Source of the DNA: Bdellovibrio bacteriovorus | GTDB lineage: Bacteria; Bdellovibrionota; Bdellovibrionia; Bdellovibrionales; Bdellovibrionaceae | Length of the DNA stretch: 64,000 nucleotides | Direction: 5' to 3' | Assembly (NCBI RefSeq): GCF_002208115.1 | Contig: NZ_CP020946.1 | Coordinates: 3,472,001 to 3,536,000 of the forward strand | Part shown: piece after piece, positions 37,946-47,300 of the stretch | How the letters are laid out: each line of letters starts with the position of its first letter | Position numbering within the stretch: the first letter of the stretch is position 1 | Position numbers and translations under genes: made by a program | The notes under the pieces: generated by a model | The model's input: only the letters and a program-made list of their open reading frames with translations | What the model was told of the DNA's origin: nothing | Database searches by the model: none

Positions 37946-40900
37946 ATGAACCATAAGAACCGCCTGTTTCTTTTTACCTCAGTTCTGGTACTGGGCACCC
38001 TGCTCATTGCCGGAACTGTTGGTTACAAGATGGGCAGTTCTTCGCTGGAACAAAGCACCCGCGAACGTCTGGTGCAGATTCGTGAATTCAAGTCCGATGA
38101 AATTCAAAAAGAATTTGCCTATCTGAAGAACGCTCTGGTTCTGACTTCGGAATACACGCCGATTCTTCAGTTCCTGCGCCGTTATCCACAAGAGCACCAG
38201 CAACTGCAGACCTGGCTTCGTTCTCACGGAAAGCCCACGGCCTGGCGCAACGAAATGGAAGAGCGCAATCCCTCACAGGTCTCTGATTATCCCCGGATAC
38301 TGGAACAATTCACAGCCCTGCCGCTGTTTTTGCAATATCAGTTTCAGGAAAGTGCACGCACCCAGAACCGCCCCCTGCCTCAGCTAGCTTCCGTCAGCGG
38401 GTTTTCCGGGCTGGACTATTTCCGAAGCTACGAAAGTCTTCATTCAAAACTCTTCGATGTTCTGGAGCGCTCTCACCTGAGCGATGTTCTGCTGATTGAA
38501 CCCAACGGCACGGTGGCCTATTCAGCCGCAAAGTCCCTGGCCCTGGGGGACAACCTTATTTCCGGCCCGCTTTCCAATTCCCGTCTGGCTCAGGCCTATC
38601 GCTGGTCTCTGAATGCCCCCAAAGGGGCCACCAAGTATTTTGATTTTACTCCGATCAGTCATTTCTGGCATACACCTGCGGCCTTCCTGACAATGCCGCT
38701 GTTTGATCAGACTAATTTTGTGGGAACTTTGGTTTTCCAGCTTTCTTTGGATCGTATTGATCAGATTCTTTCCCACAATCGCAAATGGAAAGAACTGGGT
38801 CTTGGCATGACCGGCGAAGTTGTCGCCTTCGGCACGGACGGGTTTGTGCGCAACAACCCGCGCATGTATCTGGAAAGCCCCGACAGCTTCGCTCAGAAAG
38901 TTCGCCAGCAAGATGACGCCCGCACAGCCCTGGAAAGTATTGAGCGGTCCCGCTCGGCATCTTTGTCTTTGATTCTTCCGCCGACTCAGGTTCGCCGCTA
39001 TATGGAGCGGGGTGTGGCCTTTGATTCCGGCGAAGACTATCTGGGCACACGCAGCCTGCAGTCCGCTGGGCGCGTGAATGTCGCTGACAATACCGACTGG
39101 ATCATTATCAGCAAAATGGATCTGAATGAAAGCCTGGCACCGCTGTCTTACAAGTTGCCGTGGTTCTTTATCGGAGGCTTTTTACTGTGGAGTCTGGCAT
39201 TAGCCGGAGCATGGCTGGTTTATCGCCGCATGTTCTTTCCGTCGCAGGTGCTGGCCGACGGCCTGGACAAACTGAAATCGCACAACTTCAGCGAAGTCCT
39301 GCCCGCTCCGGAAGAGGATGAGTACAAAGACCTGTACCAGAAATTCGACGAGGTCCGCGAGGACTTCCGCAAAACCAAGGCCGCGCGCGACTTCCTGGAA
39401 AATGTGGTCTATTCCCTGAACGAAGTCTTTTTCATCGTCGAGGTGGAGGACGTCGAGGACAGCCTGCGCAAGAACTTCCGCGTGCGGGGTTTCAATCCCA
39501 CCGCCCAGTCTTTGACCGGAGCCCCGGGGCACACTCTGAAAAACAGCGACCTCAGCCTGTGGCTTGAAACCGATTACTCGGTGATTGAAAACTCCTTGCG
39601 CGAGCGTGACATCCACAAGTCCACCCACACGGCGGAAGCTTCCTTAAAGAAAATCACCGGCGACCGTGTCCCGCTGGAAGTTTCCTGGGCCCGCGTCAAC
39701 ACTGAAAACAAAGGGAAGATTCTTCTGGCCATGATGGGCACCGACATGCGCTGGAAAAAGGAAATCGAAAAAGAACTGAAGCTGAAAGAGGAACTTCTGA
39801 AAGAATCCCAGTCCCTGTCCAGAACGGGATCCTTCCGCTGGGACATCCGCACCGGAAAATGCCTGTGGTCAGAGGAAGAATTCCACCTGCTGGGCCTGAC
39901 CCCGGACAATGTCGTTCCAAGCTATGATCTTTTCCGCTCGCTGATTCTTTCAGAGGATCTGCCGGTCTTTGATAAAGCCCTGGCAGAAGCACACAAAAAT
40001 ATCGCCCCCTTCCACGTGGATCTGCGCATGAAAAAGCAGGATTCCAACGATCTGATCTGGGTGCGCTGTCAGGGCCGTACTGAGTACGACGACTATGGCA
40101 ATGCCCTGTTCATGTACGTCACCACTCAGGACATCACCGAGCTTCGTCGGGTGGAGCAATCCCTGATCACCACCAAGAACGAAGCCCTGAAGGCTTCGCA
40201 GGCCAAGTCCGAATTCCTGGCTCAAATGAGTCACGAAATCCGCACACCAATGAACGCAATTATGGGAATGGCAGAACTGCTGAAAGAAACCAAGCTGGAC
40301 GCCGATCAAAAGTACTATGTGACGATCTTCTGCAAAGCGGGCGAGGTTCTGATGTCGCTCATTAACGATATTCTGGATCTTTCCAAGATCGAAGCCGGCG
40401 AAGTTTCCATTGAAAACATCCCGTTTGAGATGACGAAGCTGATCGCCGACGTTGAGGACATGATGAAGCCACGCGCCCTGGAAAAGGGTCTGAGCTGTAT
40501 GTGTGAAATTGCTCCGGGAGTTTCGCCTCACCTGATGGGCGACCCGACGAAACTTCGCCAGGTGCTGATCAATTTGATCGGGAACTCGATCAAGTTCACC
40601 CATAAGGGCCAGGTGCGTCTGGTCATCGGCAAGAATCCGTCCAAAAAAGACACTCTGCTTATCAGCGTTACCGACACAGGCATCGGGATTCCTGAGGATC
40701 GCCAGCACATGATTTTCCAGAAGTTTTCCCAGGCCGACAACTCCGTCACCCGAAAGTATGGTGGTACGGGGCTGGGACTTGCTATTTCCAAGAGCCTGGT
40801 TGAGTTGATGGGAGGCCAGATCTGGTTTAAAAGCCGCCCGGGCACTGGAACGACGTTCTTTTTCACAATTCCGTATCGCGAACAGATCTACAACCCAGTG

Positions 40901-41344
40901 AACCACAAGCCGGTGCCAATGCGCACCCCTGAACTGGATTTTGTAAGTCCGAAGCCGCGTGACCCGAATCACAAGGTGAAGATCCTGATTGCTGATGACA
41001 CCGAGGACAATCGCACCCTGTTCACGCACTATCTTAAGAACGAGCCCTTTGAAATAATTGAAGCAGAGAATGGACTTCAAGCCATAGATCAGATAAAGTC
41101 AGGTGAGTTTGACATCGTCTTTATGGACGTGCAAATGCCTGAGATGGATGGCTATGCAGCCACTGATCGAATCCGTGAATGGGAAAAGGAAAGTCACAAA
41201 GCTCCGGTTCCTATCATCGCCTTAACGGCGCACGCTTTGGCGGAAGATCGGCAGAAATCCTTGCGGGCCGGCTGCAACGATCACATCGCCAAGCCGTTTA
41301 AGAAGGACACCCTGTTGGGAGTCATTAACAAATACTCTCTGTAG
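37946..41344 (+). CDS. Hybrid sensor histidine kinase with sensor domain, two PAS-type domains and receiver
   Basis: The 1132-residue membrane protein has helix 1 (about 7-27), a large periplasmic domain of Cache-like size (30-400), helix 2 (about 406-430), and a HAMP-like segment. Two PAS-like domains lie at about 480-600 and 615-735. HisKA has His763 in FLAQMSHEIRTPMN; the ATPase has ADNSVTRKYGGTGLGLAIS; the C-terminal receiver (about 1010-1132) has Asp1061 in FMDVQMPEMDG. It would autophosphorylate at His763, pass phosphate to Asp1061, then to the HPt protein upstream. Its ribosome-binding AGGAG is only three bases from the ATG, perhaps coupling it to HPt translation. Confidence 0.94.
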   Translation: MNHKNRLFLFTSVLVLGTLLIAGTVGYKMGSSSLEQSTRERLVQIREFKSDEIQKEFAYLKNALVLTSEYTPILQFLRRYPQEHQQLQTWLRSHGKPTAWRNEMEERNPSQVSDYPRILEQFTALPLFLQYQFQESARTQNRPLPQLASVSGFSGLDYFRSYESLHSKLFDVLERSHLSDVLLIEPNGTVAYSAAKSLALGDNLISGPLSNSRLAQAYRWSLNAPKGATKYFDFTPISHFWHTPAAFLTMPLFDQTNFVGTLVFQLSLDRIDQILSHNRKWKELGLGMTGEVVAFGTDGFVRNNPRMYLESPDSFAQKVRQQDDARTALESIERSRSASLSLILPPTQVRRYMERGVAFDSGEDYLGTRSLQSAGRVNVADNTDWIIISKMDLNESLAPLSYKLPWFFIGGFLLWSLALAGAWLVYRRMFFPSQVLADGLDKLKSHNFSEVLPAPEEDEYKDLYQKFDEVREDFRKTKAARDFLENVVYSLNEVFFIVEVEDVEDSLRKNFRVRGFNPTAQSLTGAPGHTLKNSDLSLWLETDYSVIENSLRERDIHKSTHTAEASLKKITGDRVPLEVSWARVNTENKGKILLAMMGTDMRWKKEIEKELKLKEELLKESQSLSRTGSFRWDIRTGKCLWSEEEFHLLGLTPDNVVPSYDLFRSLILSEDLPVFDKALAEAHKNIAPFHVDLRMKKQDSNDLIWVRCQGRTEYDDYGNALFMYVTTQDITELRRVEQSLITTKNEALKASQAKSEFLAQMSHEIRTPMNAIMGMAELLKETKLDADQKYYVTIFCKAGEVLMSLINDILDLSKIEAGEVSIENIPFEMTKLIADVEDMMKPRALEKGLSCMCEIAPGVSPHLMGDPTKLRQVLINLIGNSIKFTHKGQVRLVIGKNPSKKDTLLISVTDTGIGIPEDRQHMIFQKFSQADNSVTRKYGGTGLGLAISKSLVELMGGQIWFKSRPGTGTTFFFTIPYREQIYNPVNHKPVPMRTPELDFVSPKPRDPNHKVKILIADDTEDNRTLFTHYLKNEPFEIIEAENGLQAIDQIKSGEFDIVFMDVQMPEMDGYAATDRIREWEKESHKAPVPIIALTAHALAEDRQKSLRAGCNDHIAKPFKKDTLLGVINKYSL

Positions 41345-41355
41345 GAGAACCAAGG

Positions 41356-41859
41356 ATGGCTGCGCCACAAGAAGAGAAAAGCCGATTGCTCATCGTCGAG
41401 GACGATTCCGACATCCGAGAGCTGTTGAAGCATTTCTTAAAAGAATTTGTGGATGAAATCGTGGAAGCCGAAGACGGCTCTGCCGCCCTCCAGTTCGTGA
41501 AGGCCCAGGAGTTCGACACCATCTTGTCTGATATTGAAATGCCCCACATGAATGGTCTTAAGTTTTTGGCCTATGTTCGCTCTTTGGGTCAAATGACCCC
41601 GTTTGTTGTGCTAACGGCTCACGGAGATCATTCCCGCGCCCTGGAAGCACTTTCTTTGGGCGCCTTTGACTTCATCACCAAGGATTCCAAACGCAAAGTC
41701 GTGATCGAAAGCGTCTGCGCGGCTTTGAAATTCGGGCGCGAGATGAAGTCTTCCAAAAACGATGCTGTGAGATCCTCTCATCTTCGTAAAATCTATGCGG
41801 ATATGTCCAAATCTTCTGAGATGAGACTGCGCAAGATTATCGAGGAAATGTCGTCCTAA
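41356..41859 (+). CDS. Receiver-domain response regulator without DNA-binding domain
   Basis: The 167-residue protein has a receiver domain (about 10-125) with acidic pocket Glu15-Asp16-Asp17, phospho-acceptor Asp59 in LSDIEMPHMNG and Lys in FITKDSK. The remaining 40 residues (about 128-167) are charged and helical and contain no recognised output domain. It probably works by protein contact, as CheY-like regulators do. It is 11 bases after the hybrid kinase gene with an AGGAG site, so it is the likely end point of the HPt phosphorelay. Confidence 0.92.
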   Translation: MAAPQEEKSRLLIVEDDSDIRELLKHFLKEFVDEIVEAEDGSAALQFVKAQEFDTILSDIEMPHMNGLKFLAYVRSLGQMTPFVVLTAHGDHSRALEALSLGAFDFITKDSKRKVVIESVCAALKFGREMKSSKNDAVRSSHLRKIYADMSKSSEMRLRKIIEEMSS

Positions 41860-41911
41860 GATTTGACCGGCTCCCGATTTGAGGCCATGTTAACTTCACA
41901 GGAGTTGCCCC

Positions 41912-42319
41912 ATGGTTAAAATGTCCGGAGTCTATCAAGGTCACAAACACAGTGAAATCAAACACGGCCCGTCCGGTGCCGCACTGGAAACTGACGCCCC
42001 CAAAGACAACAATGGCAAAGGTGAAGCTTTTTCTCCGACAGACCTGGTGGGTGCTGCCATGGGCAGTTGCATGATGACTGTGATGGCCATTGCCGCTGAC
42101 AAAGACGGTGTGGAACTAAAGGGCGCGCGCTTTGAAGTGGAAAAAGAAATGGGCGTAAACCCACGCCGTATCGTGAAGCTGAATGTGGTGCTGCACATGC
42201 CTCAAAGCATCCCGCATGACTACAGAAAAAAACTGGAACAAATCGCCCTGACCTGCCCGGTGAAACAAAGCGTTCACCCGGACATGCAGGTTCCGGTTTT
42301 GTTCCACTATGACATCTAG
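41912..42319 (+). CDS. OsmC/Ohr family protein
   Basis: The 135-residue protein has the family pattern: SPTDLVGAAMGSCMMTVMAIAADKDGVEL with the first reactive cysteine, and IALTCPVKQSVHPDM with the second. It follows the YhfA/OsmC-like type rather than classical Ohr, judging from GPSGAALETDAPKDNNGKGEAFSP near the start. Such proteins reduce organic hydroperoxides using dihydrolipoyl or other thiols. An AGGAG site lies seven bases before the ATG. Its stop directly abuts the convergent pbpC stop. Confidence 0.9.
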   Translation: MVKMSGVYQGHKHSEIKHGPSGAALETDAPKDNNGKGEAFSPTDLVGAAMGSCMMTVMAIAADKDGVELKGARFEVEKEMGVNPRRIVKLNVVLHMPQSIPHDYRKKLEQIALTCPVKQSVHPDMQVPVLFHYDI

Positions 42320-44338
42320 TTATTTTACCAGAACAGAGACCTCGGCCACTTTGCTGTCACCTTCATAAAGCACAAAGTGATGACGACCCAACGAAGGCGA
42401 CCACAGATAAGAATCGGTCGCCTTTATTTTTTTGTCTTCGTTGATCTTCCAGTACAGATCCTTCTTTAAGGAATTTTCAACCAGCAAAGGCATCTTTTGA
42501 TTTCCCGGCGGAATTGCCGGATCCAGCGCCAGCACCATGCCGTCCTGAGGATACAAGATGCGCGCCCCCGGATAAGCTTCCGGAGATGATTCCTGCGGTG
42601 GAACGGTTTCGGCCAGTCTGGTTTCAGACGGATAGTGATCCTGCAACCAGATCATGGTGCGCTTCCAGATCGGGGCGGCGCCACTGACTCCCATCACATT
42701 CCACATCGGTTCACCGCTGAAATTTCCAACCCACACTCCCACAGTAAAACGATCGTTCATCCCCACACACCAGTTGTCGCGCATGTCCTTGCTGGTTCCG
42801 GTTTTTACCGCCGCCCCCGGCAGCGCCAGGGCGGAATCCAGTCCAAACCCCAAAGCCCTGTTCTGATTGTCGGACAGAATTTCTTTCACCTCGCGCGCAC
42901 TGGTTGCCTGAAAGACCTCAACAGCTTCGGCCGTTTCCTGAAGAGGCTCAAATTTCAACGAGGACAAGAAACCATCCTGGGCCAGGGTTCGATAGCCTTG
43001 CGCCAGATCCTCCAAGGTCACATCCGCCACCCCCAAAGCCAGGGCCGGTCCGTAGTGTTCAGGCTCTTCCAGATTTCTGAAATTCAACGCCTTAAGCTTT
43101 CCCCAGAATGAATCATCGTTTAAAAGTTTGAAGGTCTTTACCGCCGGAACATTCAAGGACGATCCCAATGCGGTCTTCACCATCACCCAGCCATAAAACT
43201 GGCGGTCATGGTTTTGGGGTTTGTACACGCCCCGGTCAAAGACGATATCCACGGCCGAATCCTCAAGCCAGGATTCGGCTTTTAAAAGATTCTTTTCAAA
43301 AGCTGTCGCATACAAGAAAGGCTTCAGCGTCGATCCTGCCTGCCTTAAGGACTGAACTCCGTCGACATAAGGCGCACTGGAAAGATCGCCAGATCCACCG
43401 ACATAGGCGAAAACTTCGCCCGTGCGGTTTTCAATCACAATCACCGCGGCGTCATTCACGTTCTGCGCCTGAAGCCTGCGAATCTGGGAGGTGATCTGTT
43501 CCTGGATATAATTTTGCAAGTCCCGATCCAAAGTTGTTTGAATCTGACCGCGCCGCCCCTCTTTTGAAAATCTTTGTGCAAGATGCAGGGCCTGTTGATT
43601 CTGGGTGCTCATCTTTTGCGGCTGAATGCGACTGATACTGTCCTTCAAGCTGGGGCACAGATCCGGCTCCTGCCAACAGGCGCGTTTTTCCCATTGTGCG
43701 GTTTCAGAATTCGGCGAACGAATCAGGACGGACAGAAGTGTTGAGTCCACACGATTTAAATCCGCTGAACTTTTTCCAAACATCATCCACGACGCCGCAT
43801 TCACCCCCCGCAGCTCGCCACGGAAGCTGACCAGGTTCAGATAGCTTTCCAGAATCTGCTCTTTGCTCCACTGACTTTCAAGTTTTAGCGCCGCCACAGA
43901 CTGGCGCATTTTTCCGGGCAACCCTTGCCAGGTTTTCTTATGGGGATGAAGCAGTTTCACCAATTGCATGGTGATCGTGCTGGCCCCGCGCGGGGAATCC
44001 TTCACACTGCGCTGATACACCGAGGCCGCCATGGCCACAGGATCCACGCCCCAGTGACGGAAGAAATTTTTATCCTCCGACTTCAGCAGCGCCGCGATCA
44101 TGGCCGGTGAAATGCCTTTATGATCCGCCCACAATAAAGTGCGCTCTTTCAGATCCTGACGCCATTGATGCAACGGTTTTCCGTTACGATCCACTAGAAA
44201 CAAATCTGAACTGACATAGGACTTTTTCACCGACTCATAAGAGGGCAAAGACGGAACCCCGCTGGCCAGGACTGCAAGTCCCGCACTCAGCCCCAGCACT
44301 CCCGCCCCAACAAGTCCCCAGATCAGTCTTTTTCTCAT
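42320..44338 (-). CDS. pbpC: Penicillin-binding protein 1C (bifunctional peptidoglycan synthase)
   Basis: The 672-residue protein has an N-terminal membrane anchor. The glycosyltransferase domain carries Glu88 in SEDKNFFRHWGVDP and RGASTITMQLVKLL. The transpeptidase has Ser336-Thr-Leu-Lys, SLN at 394-396 and KTGTS at 512-516, and a C-terminal BiPBP_C-type domain ends the protein. PBP1C family members polymerise glycan and can bind beta-lactams, though cross-linking by E. coli PBP1C is doubtful. The start makes an ATGA overlap with the alpha-2-macroglobulin gene and has GGAG upstream. The pairing with an alpha-2-macroglobulin gene is conserved in many bacteria. Confidence 0.95.
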   Translation of the reverse strand: MRKRLIWGLVGAGVLGLSAGLAVLASGVPSLPSYESVKKSYVSSDLFLVDRNGKPLHQWRQDLKERTLLWADHKGISPAMIAALLKSEDKNFFRHWGVDPVAMAASVYQRSVKDSPRGASTITMQLVKLLHPHKKTWQGLPGKMRQSVAALKLESQWSKEQILESYLNLVSFRGELRGVNAASWMMFGKSSADLNRVDSTLLSVLIRSPNSETAQWEKRACWQEPDLCPSLKDSISRIQPQKMSTQNQQALHLAQRFSKEGRRGQIQTTLDRDLQNYIQEQITSQIRRLQAQNVNDAAVIVIENRTGEVFAYVGGSGDLSSAPYVDGVQSLRQAGSTLKPFLYATAFEKNLLKAESWLEDSAVDIVFDRGVYKPQNHDRQFYGWVMVKTALGSSLNVPAVKTFKLLNDDSFWGKLKALNFRNLEEPEHYGPALALGVADVTLEDLAQGYRTLAQDGFLSSLKFEPLQETAEAVEVFQATSAREVKEILSDNQNRALGFGLDSALALPGAAVKTGTSKDMRDNWCVGMNDRFTVGVWVGNFSGEPMWNVMGVSGAAPIWKRTMIWLQDHYPSETRLAETVPPQESSPEAYPGARILYPQDGMVLALDPAIPPGNQKMPLLVENSLKKDLYWKINEDKKIKATDSYLWSPSLGRHHFVLYEGDSKVAEVSVLVK

Positions 44339-47300
44339 TGCACACTCCATACGGATTCTGGCAGTTCCGCAAAGAGATCCGGGCTGTACATCGCCTCCAC
44401 GCGCGGTGCTGGCAGTACGTAGGTACCTGACTGATTGAAGCGCAATGTGTATTCCATCACCTGTTCATCCTGCGGGAACCAGGAATGATAGAAACGAATC
44501 AGCTCGGACTTTCTTTCCACCGAGGTCGCATAAGAAGCCTGAATCACACTGGCCCCGGTCGGGACTGGATCTTCAACCACCACCCAGGTCTGCGAAGCTT
44601 TGGCTTTTACTTTCAACTGAACCCTGGCGACATCCCCGACACTCCAGCGGCCCTTTTCTTTCTGCTCGACAGGCGTGATGATTTTTTCAACGTTAAATCC
44701 GGCAAAGACCGGCTTGGTCACAGGAACGGCGGCTTTCACCGACACCGTGATCCACGGACGACCCGCGCCCTGCTGATCCAGCTTCAATTCGCCTTTGTCC
44801 TGATGCCATGGAAGGCTCAACGAACCCGAGCTTCCCTTGGACCAAGAGTATTTCTCGGAAGCCCCGGCAAGTTCTGCCACGAATGTCCCTTCGACTTTTT
44901 CTTTGCCATAGTGTTCTTGCAGACGTCTCATCACAATCGCGCCCCAGGCGTTATCTGAAGTCAACGCCCAGGCCCCCTCTTGCTGCAGGCCCCATGCCCC
45001 CTGATACAGGCGAGGAATATCGGACTGCCATTGCGGAAGCTTCATCATGGTCAGAATCAGGCGCAGGACCGAGCTCTCTGTGTCACGCATAAGCCATGGC
45101 ATGGATTCCAAACGCTCATCTTTGAACTGCAAACGCTTGGCGGAGAAGTAAAAGCGGTTGCGCAAGACAGACTCGATGTCTTTCATAGTCTGTTCTCGAC
45201 CGGACACCTCTTTTTCCCACAAATGAATCTGATACCATTCAATCAACGTGTACATGGGCCATTGGTTCGGCGAATATTCAATCGTCGGTATGCTTGCGAT
45301 ATTCAGTCGGCGATAACGGGAAAGTGTCTCCATGACGGTGATCTTTTTAAGAACACTATCGGCACGATCGAATTCCTGACTTTCACGCAAACGGCCTTCA
45401 GCGTAGGCATTCAACGCATCCAGCATGCGATTTTCATGTTCATCACTGAATGTGAAGCCGGCCTCGTGGGCAATATTCAAGACATAAGCTGTCAGGTTCA
45501 CGTTTCCAGAAACTGCATTCCCCGGGAAATATCGCAACAACCCGTTGCCATCCAAATAGGTGTCAAGCTTGTCTTCCAGCTTCTGCCAGGCCTTTTTGTC
45601 ATTCAAAGACACGACTCTTGAAACCTGCTGTTCAAGACAGGAATACATATAGTTCTTCCAGAACTCACGAATGCCTTCCGTCGAACCACCCAGGGAACTG
45701 TTCAGTTCCACAACGATAGAGCTTTTTGCCTGATCCGCTCCGGCAGGTTGTTGCAAAGAAAGCTTTTTGAAGTCCGGCCAGTTGCCAAATTCACTTTGAT
45801 AAATTCTTGCCACTCTCACCGGAAGAATCTGCTGGGTCTTTTTTATCTCGTCCACCGCGCGACCATCAACCGTGCGGGCGCTTAAGATATACTCAAGCTG
45901 GGAAGCACCGGCCGGAACTTTGACCTTCCAAAAGACCTCTTTTGCCTCGCCTGCTGCCAGGCGCAGTTTCTGGGCCGGGTGAGTCCCCGCATTTGGAGTC
46001 ACGGCGAGGGTCAAATTCAGATCATGAATTTTATCCGAGGCATTGCGCACTGTGAACCCTGCCTGGAATTCGTCCCCGTCGCGAACGACCGAAGAAAGGC
46101 CCGGCATAATCATGACTTCCTGAGAAGACTGAATGGATGTCCAGCCTGTGCCGAACTGATCCTGCCCCTGCAGGGCCACCGCCACAATGCGGAAGCTCGT
46201 GGTGGAGTCATTCAGCTTGATATCAACCTTGGCCTCCCCTTTGGCGTTTAGTTTTACACTCGGGTTCCAGTACAGCAGGGTATCAAACAGTTCGCGGCGA
46301 AGACCTCCCGCCCCGTCACCGCCGATAGGTACGGCTTTTAAACCGAAGTGGCGACGACCCACCACTTGCGTCTGTGACGTTGCTGTCTGCACCGTGTGTG
46401 AACGAAGTCGCATCATGGAGCCCAGCAGATCCCAGGAATCATTGTCCCGCAAAGCCAGCAGCCCTTCGTCCACAGCCACCAAAGCCACTTCCGCTTTGGC
46501 TGCCGGTCGACCCAGACTGTCTTTCACGCTGATTGTGACTTGGGATTTCTGACGGGCACTGTAGGTCTTTTTGTCCGTAGCCACCGACACTTTCAGAGTG
46601 TTTTCTTTCCAGCCGACTTTGATTTGTGCAAGACCGAGCTTGTAAGCAGGCTTCGCCAAATCCACCAGCGCCGTTGGTTTTGGATCCGCCAGTCGACCGC
46701 GGATCGCAAAGGCTGATACCACCACATTCGGAGCATATTCCTTTTTGATCGGCACACGAATCACCGGGCTGTCACCGCTGACATCGACGACTTCCGAGTG
46801 AAGGATGCCATCGCGCTCTACGGTCACCAGAACTTTGGCCTGCGGGAAGGGCGTGCGTAACTGAAATTCTGCGGTTTCGCCAGGTTCATAAGTTTTCTTA
46901 AACGGGATCAGATCCGCACGATCATTGTCTTCAGATCCAAACCACTGATTTTCCCCAGGGCGAATGATCCACTGAGTGACGTTACTATAGCTTATGCGCC
47001 CTTGAGCATCCTTACCGGACACCACCGCAATCACGGATCCCGAAGCCTTGGTCTTTCCTTTACACAGGAACTGGCCTTGGGCATCCGTGACCCCGCGGCA
47101 CAGCTCGCCTATTTTTTTGTATTCCCGGAAATCTTCATAGGCATAAAAGCCCCCCACCAGGCGCTTGCGGTGGGTGTAGTAACGGCTGGTATACAGATCA
47201 ACCTGCACACTCTGATTTTTCAGTGGACGCTGTTGCAGATCCAGGGCTACGACATCAAACTCCACTTTATCCGGAGTCGCGGACCAACCGCGGGACTTCA

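Noticed and set aside
39950-41080. Long open frame (376 codons) on the minus strand opposite the hybrid kinase
   Set aside because: The opposite strand encodes intact kinase motifs, and the antisense reading looks like no known protein.
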